From an uncultured Flavobacteriaceae bacterium (GTDB taxonomy: Bacteria > Bacteroidota > Bacteroidia > Flavobacteriales > Flavobacteriaceae), in contig CANLWB010000015.1 of assembly GCA_947494695.1 (NCBI GenBank), positions 1-64,000 of the forward strand: 64,000 bases of DNA, in the 5' to 3' direction. This document shows positions 16,606 to 25,313 of the stretch, piece by piece. Positions within the stretch are counted from its first letter, which is position 1; each line of letters opens with the position of its first letter. A program made the translations under genes and the position numbers. A model generated the notes under the pieces. It saw only the letters and a program-made list of their open reading frames with translations, ran no database searches and was not told where the DNA came from.

Positions 16606-19600
16606 CTATTTATTTTTTAATACTTTAACATTCATTTCCTCCACTTTTTTATCAGATAAAATAGAAGGGGCACCGAATAACAAATCATCACTGGTACCAG
16701 TTTTCGGGAAAGCCATAACTTCTCTAATGGACACCTTTTTTTCCAAAATCATCATTAGCCTGTCCACACCCCAGGCGATACCACCATGAGGAGGTGCACC
16801 ATAGTGAAAGGACTTATACATGGTACCAACGCTTTTTAGCATGTCCTCTTTGTTATACCCCATATTTTTATAGGTAGCTTCTAAAATTTCAGGTTTATGC
16901 GCACGCACAGAACCTCCTCCAATTTCATAGCCGTTTAAAATAAGGTCGTATTGTTGAGCGATAATGTCTCCTATTTCATCTTCCTTACCAATCATGTGTT
17001 TCTCAATATCATAAACTGCAGGCATAGAGAATGGATTGTGAGTAAAGGTCCAACGTCCTTCATCTGTTTTTTCAAACATTGGAAAATCTACAACCCATGC
17101 TGGTCTTAGTTCTTTCGGATTGATTAAACGAAGCATACGCCCTAATTCCTGACGAACAGCGTCCAAGGCCTTATTAGCTGTAGCATAATCGGCAGCAGAG
17201 AAAAATACAATGTCGCCAACTTTCGCATCTGTGGTTTTTATAATACCACTGGCAATATCTTCTCCAAGGAACTTAATTATTGGAGATTGTAGGTCATTTT
17301 CATTTACAATAATATAGGCTAAACCACCAAGTCCGTGCTGTTGGGCAATGGCAGTTAGTCTCTCTATTTGTCCTTTAGATAAACGTTTTTTTCCTTGTTC
17401 TTCGGCCGAGACTTTAATGCATTTTACAATACCGCCTTCTTCAATAGGTTTACTAAAAACCTGAAACGTGGTATCTCTTACTATAGCCGTAATATCTTGA
17501 AGTTGTAGTCCGAAACGCAAATCTGGTCGATCACAACCGTATTTATCCATCGCTTCTTTATAGGTAAGTACCTCAAATGGATGTAAAATCCATTTTTTAC
17601 CATATATTTTCTTTACGATATCGTTGAACATGTTGGTGTTCAAATCGATAATTTGTTGCATACTAGCATAGGCCATTTCAATATCCAACTGTGTGAATTC
17701 CGGTTGACGGTCTCCACGAGAATCTTCGTCTCTAAAGCAACGTGCCAGTTGGAAATATTTTTCATAACCACTTACCATGAGCATTTGCTTAAATTGTTGC
17801 GGTGCCTGCGGTAAGGTGTAAAATGCCCCAGATTGTTTACGACTAGGTACAATAAATTCTCTTGCACCCTCGTCTGTCCCAGCACTTAGAATAGGCGTTT
17901 CTATTTCCAAAAAGTTCTGTTCATCCAGTATATCGCGCATCAATTTAATGACTTTATGGCGGTTCACTATAACACGACGAACATCATCATTTCTATGATC
18001 TAAAAATTTATATTGAAAGCGTACATTTTCATTACTCTTGACGGCACGTTTTATTTCGAAAGGTAATGTTTTTGAGAGATTTAGAATCTCTAAAGAAGCG
18101 GTTTCCATTTCGATCTTTCCTGTTCTTAAGGAAGCATTGTAATCGTCTTCATGACGTTGAACAATGGTACCACTAACCATAATAACCGATTCTGGTTTTA
18201 ACTTTACCAATTCGTCTAAGTTTGGAAAGGATTCTCTACTTAAACGTACCTGAAATACTTCATGACTGGAATCTCTTAAATCGATAAAAATAAGTTCGCC
18301 ATGATCGCGTACGCTAGAGACCCATCCTGCGAAAGTGACATCGTTCGAGATGTTTTCATCTGAAATATCTGTAATAAGATGCGTGCGGTATTCTTCTTTA
18401 ATAACCATGGGGATTTCTGGCAAAACTTCTTCTTGAACTTTCGAAGCCCCCCCTTGATCGCTTGTTGTAACGTGTTCTTTTTTTGTAGTTGAGGTATCCT
18501 GGCTATTGGATCCTGAGGCTTGTAATTCGCTAATAATTTTTTCACGAATTACTTTACCTGAAGCACCTTTTCCAATGATGCTTATAACTTTACCAACAAG
18601 GATCCCTGCTTTTCCTTGATTTCCTGCTTTAATATCGTTAGCAACTGCTTCATTCTGGGCAATTACTTTAGAAATAGCATCTTGAATTTGAGATTCGGAA
18701 ATGGTATTATCTTCGAAATACTTATTGTAATCGAAGTCTCTATCTTTTAAATACGATGTGATGGCATTCTGAACCAATACTGAGGTAATTTTTTCTTCCT
18801 TAAAGAGCTGAAAAATCTCAATGAGATGTTCAATTCTATGAATATCACCATACTCGTCTGCCCCAATATTATTTACCAAAGTTTTAGCAACAAATGATGG
18901 GTCTTTAAGTTCATTATTTATGGCGATAAACGTTCTAGAGCGCACTGGGTCTGATGTGAAAAATTTCGCATCTTGAGGGAGTACACCACCTTTAATAAGA
19001 ATAGATTCTACTGCGAAGGGAAGTGTGCTGGTGTCTACTTGTACCGTGTCTACCACGTCCTTTATAGACACAAAAGGAAGATCTGGTTCGGAAATAAAAC
19101 GGTAGTCCGCTTCAAACTCCTTTTTACGCATCGTCTTGGTTTGCTTTAACTCGGCATCCCATAAAACAGTAGTTTGCTCTGGTCTAAACTCTTTATGTTC
19201 GATGTAATAGTTAAGTTGTTTTTCAATTTCTTCCTTTAAAGCTTCAACCATAAACTTAAACGAGTTTAGGTTCTTTATTTCGGTACGAGGGTTTAAATTA
19301 TAACTGTGTTTCTTTCGAAGTGATACAGAAACATCCGATTTAAATTCTCCTTTTTCGAGATTGGCTTCAGATATTCCTAAATTTTGAACAATACGCTGAA
19401 TGTATTGCGCATATATTGAAGCATCTTCAATATGACGAATGCACGGTTCGGTTACAATTTCAATAAGTGGCACGCCGGCTTTATTAAAGTCGACTAGTGA
19501 TACTGTTTTTTCGTGCATCAACTTAGCGGCATCTTCCTCAATATGAACCTGGGTTAGGTTAACGGTAAATTGCGAACCGTCATTTCTAAAACAAGAGACT

Positions 19601-19950
19601 TGCCCGTCTGGAATAATTGGGTTATGAAACTGAGTGATTTGTATGTTTTTGGGGTTGTCTGGGTATTCGTAATGTTTTCTATCCCAGGATATCACGTCAT
19701 TTTCGAAAGATGATTTTACCGCTTTTCCAAAATGAATAGCCTTGATAATGGCTTCTTTGTTAATGGCTGGCAGAACGCCCATTTGTCCGGTACAAACCGA
19801 ACATATATGTTCATTGGGTGTTTCTATGTCGCTGCTTGGACAAGAACAAAACAATTTGGTTTTGGTATTTAACCGCACGTGTGTTTCCAGTCCGATTACC
19901 AATTCTATCTCATGGGCTTTTAATGCCTCGTCTAATTGTTCCAATTTCAT
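16606..19950 (-). CDS. gatB/aspS: Fusion of GatB (Asp/Glu-tRNA amidotransferase subunit B) and aspartyl-tRNA synthetase
   Basis: One 1114-residue frame carries two complete enzymes. Residues 1 to about 490 are GatB: the kinase-like core begins GLETHVRLNTKTKLFCSC with zinc ligands Cys35, Cys37, Cys50, Cys53, and ends in the YqeY-like tRNA-binding tail (AGNQGKAGILVGKV, GKGASGKV). A Ser/Thr/Gln/Glu-rich linker of about 25 residues follows. Residues about 513-1114 are bacterial-type AspRS: OB anticodon domain (VRDHGELIFIDLRD), class II motif 2 (ARCFRDEDSRGDRQPEFTQ), the GAD insertion, and motif 3 (GGIAWGVDRLMMIL). AspRS charges tRNA; GatCAB converts mischarged Asp-tRNA(Asn) to Asn-tRNA(Asn). It is third in the gatC-gatA-gatB::aspS operon, 87 bp after gatA. 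Sequencing error is unlikely because the linker is continuous and both halves are intact. Confidence 0.95.
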   Translation of the reverse strand: MKLEQLDEALKAHEIELVIGLETHVRLNTKTKLFCSCPSSDIETPNEHICSVCTGQMGVLPAINKEAIIKAIHFGKAVKSSFENDVISWDRKHYEYPDNPKNIQITQFHNPIIPDGQVSCFRNDGSQFTVNLTQVHIEEDAAKLMHEKTVSLVDFNKAGVPLIEIVTEPCIRHIEDASIYAQYIQRIVQNLGISEANLEKGEFKSDVSVSLRKKHSYNLNPRTEIKNLNSFKFMVEALKEEIEKQLNYYIEHKEFRPEQTTVLWDAELKQTKTMRKKEFEADYRFISEPDLPFVSIKDVVDTVQVDTSTLPFAVESILIKGGVLPQDAKFFTSDPVRSRTFIAINNELKDPSFVAKTLVNNIGADEYGDIHRIEHLIEIFQLFKEEKITSVLVQNAITSYLKDRDFDYNKYFEDNTISESQIQDAISKVIAQNEAVANDIKAGNQGKAGILVGKVISIIGKGASGKVIREKIISELQASGSNSQDTSTTKKEHVTTSDQGGASKVQEEVLPEIPMVIKEEYRTHLITDISDENISNDVTFAGWVSSVRDHGELIFIDLRDSSHEVFQVRLSRESFPNLDELVKLKPESVIMVSGTIVQRHEDDYNASLRTGKIEMETASLEILNLSKTLPFEIKRAVKSNENVRFQYKFLDHRNDDVRRVIVNRHKVIKLMRDILDEQNFLEIETPILSAGTDEGAREFIVPSRKQSGAFYTLPQAPQQFKQMLMVSGYEKYFQLARCFRDEDSRGDRQPEFTQLDIEMAYASMQQIIDLNTNMFNDIVKKIYGKKWILHPFEVLTYKEAMDKYGCDRPDLRFGLQLQDITAIVRDTTFQVFSKPIEEGGIVKCIKVSAEEQGKKRLSKGQIERLTAIAQQHGLGGLAYIIVNENDLQSPIIKFLGEDIASGIIKTTDAKVGDIVFFSAADYATANKALDAVRQELGRMLRLINPKELRPAWVVDFPMFEKTDEGRWTFTHNPFSMPAVYDIEKHMIGKEDEIGDIIAQQYDLILNGYEIGGGSVRAHKPEILEATYKNMGYNKEDMLKSVGTMYKSFHYGAPPHGGIAWGVDRLMMILEKKVSIREVMAFPKTGTSDDLLFGAPSILSDKKVEEMNVKVLKNK

Positions 19951-20037
19951 CTGCTTATTTTATTTTTTTAGAGGTCAGATGCAATATCCAAATGGAGATA
20001 CTTCGTTCGATTGAAAATGTCGTTAATGTATATGTCA

Positions 20038-21438
20038 TTATATTGTATCTTTTAAGAAGTTAGCAAACTTCAAAACAAGTTCATCATTGTTTTTAGCTGC
20101 TGTTATCTGTAACCCGGTTTGAGTACCTTGAGGTACAGCTAAAGTTGGTAATTGCCCCAAGCTGAAACCTACGGTGTAGGCATCAGAGAGATACATGGCC
20201 AGCGGGTCTTTTAAACTATCTCCAATTTTTGGGGGTATGTTTGGTGTGACTGGAGAAATTATAATATCCAGATTTTCAAAGTCTTTTTCGAAATTTTCAG
20301 AAATAGCATCTCTTAAAGCCAGACCTTTTAAATAGATTTCATCAGAAAACCCTTGGGAAAGCACCTGATTACCGCCTACGATACGTCTTTTTGTTTCTTC
20401 AGAAAATTTTTCAGACCGGGTAATGGCGTAAGATTCTTTTAAATTTTTGTCCTCAATACGATCCCCATAATTAGTACCGTCTAAGCGCGATAAATTAGAG
20501 GCGGTTTCGGCCATGGCTAAGGTGTAATACGTAGATACCAGAATATCTGAATCAAAGAAATCCAGTTCTTTTACTGTAATACCTTTAGCTTTTATTTTTT
20601 CGATGGTCTCTAAAAATTCGTCCTTGATCTGAGGATCTATAGCTTCACTTTCAATGAAATTTTTAAAGTAGCCAACCGTTTTTGCATTGGAAGTACTTTG
20701 AATACGTTCCTTTTCTATGTGTTGTGATTGATACGTGGTTTGGTCTTTAGTGTCCTGCCCACTCATGGTATTTAATATAATTCGAATATCTTCAACAGTC
20801 TTTGCAATAGGGCCCACACAATCTGTTGAAGAGGCATAGGCCATGATGCCATATCGTGAAACACGTCCGTAAGTCGGTTTTAATCCATAAACGCGGTTAT
20901 AACCTGCCGGTTGACGTACAGATCCTCCGGTATCACCACCTATAGAAAACACGGTGTAGTCTTTAGCCACGTTTACGGCCGATCCTCCGCTGGAACCACC
21001 GGCAACGAGCTCTGGGTTTATGGCGTTTTTAACAGCTCCAAAAACAGTATTTTCGCTAGAAGACCCGTGCCCAAAGCTATCGCAGTTCTCTTTTACGATA
21101 GGTATGGCTCCCGCATCTAATAGCTTTTGGATAGCAGTTGCTGTATAAGCCGATTTATATGGTTTTAGTAAATTCGAGCTTGAAGTAGCATATGTGCCTT
21201 GTAGCATGATGACATCCTTAATACCAAACGGAATACCTTCCAGGAGTCCAATGGTTTCTCCATTTTCAATTTTGGCATCTACTTTAGCAGCCTTTTCCAA
21301 GGCGAATTCAGATAATAAAGAATTTACGGTATGGTGAGTGTTTTTTTGTAATGCATCTAACCTTTCCTGTATTAAGGTAACACAGGAGATGCTCTTGTCA
21401 ACTAATTGTTGATGGATTTGCTGTATTTGAGATTCCAT
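20038..21438 (-). CDS. gatA: Asp-tRNA(Asn)/Glu-tRNA(Gln) amidotransferase subunit A
   Basis: GatA is the glutaminase subunit of GatCAB, releasing ammonia that is channelled to GatB. The amidase-signature triad is present: Lys74 in GIKDVI, Ser149 in AGGSSGGS and the nucleophile Ser173 in GGDTGGSVRQPAGY, with the usual 75- and 24-residue spacings. Length 466 is typical. It starts 3 bp after the gatC stop, so the two are one transcript, and gatB::aspS follows. Confidence 0.95.
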   Translation of the reverse strand: MESQIQQIHQQLVDKSISCVTLIQERLDALQKNTHHTVNSLLSEFALEKAAKVDAKIENGETIGLLEGIPFGIKDVIMLQGTYATSSSNLLKPYKSAYTATAIQKLLDAGAIPIVKENCDSFGHGSSSENTVFGAVKNAINPELVAGGSSGGSAVNVAKDYTVFSIGGDTGGSVRQPAGYNRVYGLKPTYGRVSRYGIMAYASSTDCVGPIAKTVEDIRIILNTMSGQDTKDQTTYQSQHIEKERIQSTSNAKTVGYFKNFIESEAIDPQIKDEFLETIEKIKAKGITVKELDFFDSDILVSTYYTLAMAETASNLSRLDGTNYGDRIEDKNLKESYAITRSEKFSEETKRRIVGGNQVLSQGFSDEIYLKGLALRDAISENFEKDFENLDIIISPVTPNIPPKIGDSLKDPLAMYLSDAYTVGFSLGQLPTLAVPQGTQTGLQITAAKNNDELVLKFANFLKDTI

Positions 21439-21441
21439 AGT

Positions 21442-21708
21442 TTATGCATCTATAACTTTAGAAACAACCAAATAGCCGTTTTTCTCTTTAGGAAAGTTGT
21501 CTTTAATGATCTGTTTCTCTAAAGCAGAACTTTCTACGATTTCATCGGCTCTCAAATTGTCTAAAGACACGCTATCATGATTATTATTAAAGGGAGTGTT
21601 ATTTGTAGCTTGTGCATGTTTTATCACCTCGAATAATTTGTTTACAGCCTCAGAGGGTTCTGCGCCTTTAATACTAGACAATATGTCTACTGTCATAATT
21701 TTACTCAT
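21442..21708 (-). CDS. gatC: Amidotransferase subunit C, short form
   Basis: An 88-residue protein in the GatC position at the head of the operon. The C-terminal half matches the GatC pattern LRxDExxxS...NFP...GYLVVSKVI (LRADEIVESSALEKQIIKDN, then GYLVVSKVIDA), the belt that wraps around GatA. The N-terminal half is less conserved, as often in Flavobacteria, and a second possible start (M5) exists. Its ATG lies 23 nt beyond the terminator hairpin of the leader, so its expression should depend on antitermination. Confidence 0.85.
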   Translation of the reverse strand: MSKIMTVDILSSIKGAEPSEAVNKLFEVIKHAQATNNTPFNNNHDSVSLDNLRADEIVESSALEKQIIKDNFPKEKNGYLVVSKVIDA

Positions 21709-21728
21709 GTCTTAATTTTTGAATTAAT

Positions 21729-21757
21729 AAAAAAGCCTTCCGGATTCGGAAGGCTTT
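21729..21757 (-). terminator. Intrinsic terminator of the gatC leader (attenuator terminator)
   Basis: On the minus transcript AAAGCCTTCCG pairs over 11 bp with CGGAAGGCTTT (plus coordinates 21747-21757 and 21732-21742) across a 4-nt loop and is followed by six T residues. It lies between the leader peptide and gatC, within the operon's own 5' leader. Confidence 0.9.
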
Positions 21758-21834
21758 ACATATTTTTAAACAATAACCTTCCTATCCTAGAACTTAGGAT
21801 TATTGAAATTATTATTGTTATTATTTTTTGTCAT
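21732..21834 (-). promoter_or_regulatory. Ribosome-mediated transcription attenuator responding to Asn-tRNA
   Basis: The leader has the parts of a classical amino-acid attenuator. (1) A 15-codon peptide rich in Asn. (2) A hairpin at its end: ATCCTA (21795-21800) with TAGGAT (21784-21789), the latter overlapping the stop codon. (3) GGAAGG at 21777-21782, which can instead pair with CCTTCC in the 5' arm of the terminator (21748-21753), giving an antiterminator. (4) The terminator itself. Stalling at Asn codons would cover element 1, freeing the region after it to form the antiterminator; fast translation to the stop would cover it and let the terminator form. This matches the product of the operon, Asn-tRNA. 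Confidence 0.85.
21787..21834 (-). CDS. Asn-rich leader peptide of the gatCAB-aspS operon
   Basis: ATG at 21834 and TAG at 21787-21789 give the 15-residue peptide MTKNNNNNNFNNPKF. Eight of the fifteen codons are Asn (seven AAT, one AAC), six of them in a row. It begins about 18 nt after a TATATTTG box and ends on the first hairpin of the attenuator. Too short for normal gene finders. Confidence 0.85.
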   Translation of the reverse strand: MTKNNNNNNFNNPKF

Positions 21835-21851
21835 AATGGTTGTTCTGATGT

Positions 21852-21859
21852 CAAATATA
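21852..21859 (-). promoter_or_regulatory. Predicted -7 box of the gatCAB-aspS operon (TATATTTG)
   Basis: TATATTTG on the minus strand fits TAnnTTTG and would start transcription about 12 nt before the leader-peptide ATG. A matching TTG at 19-21 nt upstream is not evident. Confidence 0.55.
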
Positions 21860-22282
21860 TACAGAATAAATTTAGTATACATCATTTTTTACTCATCTAA
21901 AATTTTTATTGCCAAATTAATAAAAAACGTGAAGTTAATTTATTAGTTCTATAATGATTCTTCGTTTAGGCTTAATTCTTGACAGAATATTTTGTCTTTG
22001 TAGATTGAAAAAGTGAGTGTTTACCTGTTTTATCTGTCATGATCGTGTTATCTCATATTTAAGTGTTTTAACAGGTGCTCCAAAGGTTAAAACTGAAAAG
22101 TAATTGTTTGGTCAAAATAAACGTGAAATTAACAAAAGACCTGTTTGTGATTTCGGTTGAACGATTTGTGATATAGTAGGGTAGGTTGTTGCGTGTAATT
22201 GACTGATTTGTGATTAATATTGATCTAAAATTGATTACAAAAAGTAATTAATTGCGGTCTGTAAATTTAAAACCAAATCATT
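21860..22282. other. Intergenic region with three helically phased TTTGTGAT repeats
   Basis: TTTGTGAT occurs at 22144-22151, 22165-22172 and 22207-22214, offsets of 21 and 42 bp, i.e. two and four DNA turns. They lie upstream of the decayed LRR gene and look like a relict multi-site operator. No gene is seen. Confidence 0.5.
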
Positions 22283-22577
22283 ATGAACAAACCATTACTT
22301 TTTTTATTCACCACCTTTTTATGCGGTATGTTGTCTTATGGATAAACTTTTGAAGCTAACGGTATACATTATATGGTTGTCGATGTGGTAGGAAAACAGT
22401 AGAGATGGCTGCAAACACAGGTCATGTTGGATTCCTGCTACGGTAACAAATGAAGGTATTACCTATTGGGTTACAAGGATTGGAAACTATGCATTTAAAG
22501 ATTGTGCGGGATTGTTATTTGTTGTTATGATTAATCCTGAAAAAGTTCTGGTATTTTTTGAATTCACAATGTTTTAG
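22283..22577 (+). pseudogene. 5' remnant of a BspA-like leucine-rich-repeat surface protein
   Basis: An ATG begins a signal peptide (MNKPLLFLFTTFLCGMLSYG) that runs straight into a TAA. Further reading in shifted frames gives recognisable BspA-type sequence: TFEANGIHYMVVD, then VEMAANTGHVGF, then IPATVTNEGITYWVTRIGNY and AFKDC. At least two frameshifts and several stops are needed, so the gene is dead. The matching 3' end lies at 23226-23525. Confidence 0.8.
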
Positions 22578-22656
22578 CAAATTGAAAACGTTTAAATGAG
22601 TTCTTTGCTTAAACCTGAAGTTTATATTTTAAAATTGATTAATAAATTTAAAACAA

Positions 22657-23190
22657 ATGAGTAAATATTATCACTTAAAAGCTACGAAAGTAGAAGGCGC
22701 TAAAGTGCTACTAGACATTCGAACAACAAGTTCTGATGCTAAAGGTATAACCGATAATGGTGGATTAGAACAATGGCCATTAGCCTTTATGATTGAATTA
22801 AATGAAGAACTTTTAGAAGATACTAAAGGGTTTGAAATAGATATAAATAAACATCCATATAAAGAGAAGTACCAAGATTTATACGGTATGAAAATGGGTA
22901 AAAAGCACTATGTTGAAGACAGTCAGGCTGATGCTGATACATACGAAGGTCATAAGGTGGTTAATCGATTTAATATTGGAGGGAAAAACCTTCTTATTAC
23001 AAGACCGCAATACAAACAGTTTTGCCTAGATGCTAAAGATTATTTTGAGGTAAAATCGTTAGAAAAAGATGAAGAAGGCTATAGCATGACTTTTGAGGCA
23101 AAGGATGAAAACATGATTTATCATCTTAAAGAAGGAATGGAATGGGATTCAATTGCATATAATATGTGGGATATGTTGGCCTATATTTAA
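22657..23190 (+). CDS. Hypothetical protein lying between two halves of a decayed LRR gene
   Basis: A 177-residue soluble protein, acidic, without signal peptide or membrane span. I do not recognise a family. Aromatic and acidic residues are frequent (LEQWPLAFMIELNEELLED, EWDSIAYNMWDMLAYI). It is preceded by an AT-rich stretch ending AAACAAATG. Its placement between the 5' and 3' remnants of one LRR gene indicates insertion during or after decay of that gene. It could be an imported cargo or immunity-type gene, but this is speculation. Confidence 0.6.
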   Translation: MSKYYHLKATKVEGAKVLLDIRTTSSDAKGITDNGGLEQWPLAFMIELNEELLEDTKGFEIDINKHPYKEKYQDLYGMKMGKKHYVEDSQADADTYEGHKVVNRFNIGGKNLLITRPQYKQFCLDAKDYFEVKSLEKDEEGYSMTFEAKDENMIYHLKEGMEWDSIAYNMWDMLAYI

Positions 23191-23225
23191 AATGATTAAA
23201 CCTTTCTTAAGACTTAAAAAGGGAA

Positions 23226-23525
23226 GCTGCTTACAAGGTAGTCAATGTATGGAAAGGTTTTGGAGCAGTATTAAATACAAAAGAGTTACAAAATGATTTA
23301 GATGTCTTCAGCATCTATCCTGTTCCTAACAAAGGCAATTTAAATATAAAATCGACGGTATATAATGCATTTCAAATTATAAATCAATACGGTCAAAAGG
23401 TTAAACGTTTTGCTGTAGCGCCTGGAGCAGTTACAAAAATGAACACTGGGTTTTTAAGCGATGGTGTATATTATGTTAAATCAAATCAGGATAATAAAGT
23501 AAAAAAAATAGTTATCAAGAATTAA
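23226..23525 (+). pseudogene. 3' remnant of the LRR protein with type IX sorting domain
   Basis: A 99-codon open frame without a start, ending in TAA. It begins with the typical BspA end AAYKVVNVWKGFG and continues as a type IX secretion sorting domain (FSIYPVPNKGNLNIKSTVYN ... INQYGQKVKRF ... LSDGVYYVKSN ... KIVIKN). It is the natural C-terminus of the remnant at 22283-22577. Confidence 0.8.
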
Positions 23526-23557
23526 TAAGTAGGTTGTCATAACAACTTAAATTTGAA

Positions 23558-23594
23558 AAGCTGCCATGTAAGTATACTGGTAGCTTTTTTTTGT
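23558..23594 (+). terminator. Terminator after the LRR remnant
   Basis: AAGCTGCCA (23558-23566) pairs with TGGTAGCTT (23578-23586, one G-U) and runs into eight T residues. Its arm AAGCTGCC is the same as in the terminators of the three RNA cassettes at 25.3-26.4 kb. Confidence 0.8.
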
Positions 23595-23946
23595 TAAATA
23601 GTACGTTTATTACTTAAGATTTTCTTTTAGACGAAATTGCATTCCTAAAGTATTAAATATTGATAGTTAAAATTTATAGAAAGATTAGTATAATATTTCT
23701 GTGTTTAAAGATTATTAAATACTTTTGTACTCCAATTCTCAAGAAATTTGCCCCAATGAATCTCAGTAACTCTCAATTTTTTCTAAAATAAATCGATAAA
23801 AGTTTATCTAAATCGTCAGTATATAAGCTTCGCGTGTTATATACCGATTTAGAAATGGTTGTTAGTAAAACTGGCAAGGAATTTGTGGGAGTAATATTTC
23901 TTGAAAAGTAAGACTAAACGATTTCAACTAAGCGTTTAAAAAAGAC
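23595..23946 (+). promoter_or_regulatory. Upstream region of the AraC gene with -7 box and long inverted repeat
   Basis: TACTTTTG at 23720-23727 fits TAnnTTTG. GTATATAA (23819-23826) and TTATATAC (23837-23844) form an inverted repeat that extends outward as AAATCG/CGATTT with a 3-nt bulge. It may be an operator or a hairpin in a long 5' leader. No gene is seen here. Confidence 0.4.
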
Positions 23947-25035
23947 ATGAAACTAATGCTCCAGAAAAGAATAAACAGTTGGTTTACTCATTTTCAAAAA
24001 TACTTTTTTAAATACAAGGATGGCTTTTTTGAGCTAACTTGTTTGCTCAATACTCCTGAGGCCTTGGTAGAAAGCCTTAAGAAGATGCCCTTCAATAAAT
24101 ACGATGATAAAAATCAAATCATAACCTGCAATAATTTTTTCCTGGATGCAGAAGTTCACTTTCAGGAGTTAGATGAAGGCTTATGGTTAATTTATGTTGA
24201 TAATTATTATAAGACCAATTTGAGTTTTAAAATAATATATGATGAATATCTTCCTGCAGAGTACTATTCATTGAGTTATCATCTGTTGGAAAATAAATTG
24301 TTTAAGAACAAGAGTCCCGAAAACAGTGATATTCAATATGAAAATGAAACGTGGAGTTTGACCAAACCTAAGGCGACTTACATAGATAGCCATCTAAAGG
24401 AATCGAGAATGAAGATCTTAACTGTGTTTTTTACCGAAAAATGGCTAACACGTAATGTGTTTAATGATTTGAGGTTTGAAAACAATAATTTTAAGAAGTT
24501 TTTTGATAACGAGGAGCAGAAATATATAGTTTGGTCTGGATCACCAGAGTTTAAAAATATAGAATACCAGAGTATTATTGATAATGTTTGTGAGAAGGGG
24601 AATAAAGGTGTTGCAAACGTATTAGACTTGAAATTTAGGGTTTATAAGTATATTCAGGAATTCTTCCTTACAGAGAATGAGAACTTGAATTTGGATGCTA
24701 AGCTTTCGGTATCTGATGTTTCAAAACAATTGAAGGTTGAGAACTTTTTAATAGAAAACCTCAAAGATAAGTTCGTTGGCGTAGAATTCCTGTCTAAGAA
24801 ATTTGGAATATCACCAACAAAGCTAAAAAACGATTTTAAAGAAGCTTATGGAATGTCTCTTCTTCAATATTTTCAAAGGAAGCAGATGGAGCTTGCTAAG
24901 GAATTAATAGAATTTAAGAATTTTAAAATAAGCGACTTAGCACTTAAGTTTGGATACGAAAATCCTAGTAAATTTTCAAGGGCTTTTTTGAAGCATAATG
25001 GTAAGTTGCCTTCATTTTATAAAAGGAAGGATTAA
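23947..25035 (+). CDS. AraC-family transcriptional regulator
   Basis: A 362-residue protein whose last 90 residues are an AraC/XylS double helix-turn-helix: FLSKKFGISPTKLKNDFKEA (first HTH), then LQYFQRKQMELAKELI and ISDLALKFGYENPSKFSRAF (second HTH). The first 260 residues are an effector or dimerisation region of unknown ligand. AraC proteins usually bind direct repeats about two helical turns apart, and exactly such sites (TGTCYTTTTGGR, 20-bp period) occur in the three RNA cassettes starting 280 bp downstream, so this is the natural candidate regulator (inference). Confidence 0.9.
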   Translation: MKLMLQKRINSWFTHFQKYFFKYKDGFFELTCLLNTPEALVESLKKMPFNKYDDKNQIITCNNFFLDAEVHFQELDEGLWLIYVDNYYKTNLSFKIIYDEYLPAEYYSLSYHLLENKLFKNKSPENSDIQYENETWSLTKPKATYIDSHLKESRMKILTVFFTEKWLTRNVFNDLRFENNNFKKFFDNEEQKYIVWSGSPEFKNIEYQSIIDNVCEKGNKGVANVLDLKFRVYKYIQEFFLTENENLNLDAKLSVSDVSKQLKVENFLIENLKDKFVGVEFLSKKFGISPTKLKNDFKEAYGMSLLQYFQRKQMELAKELIEFKNFKISDLALKFGYENPSKFSRAFLKHNGKLPSFYKRKD

Positions 25036-25313
25036 ATGTTTTTATATAATAATGATGTTTCTTTTTATCATGACGTATTGCAGTCATTAAGGAGTATGTA
25101 TGGAAAACGTCATTTGACTAGTTAGCCCGAAGTATGGTGTGTTGTTGAATAATCTTAGCTTAGACCAAAACCTGGGTTTTTAACATAGAAACTCATATTA
25201 AATTATATAGAGGGGTGTTTTTTTAAAGTCAGTAAGGGTTTTTATTAAAGTTTTCGGTTTTTTTGAAAAATCAATATCATGTATCTTAAATAAATGATAA
25301 AAAATGAGATATA

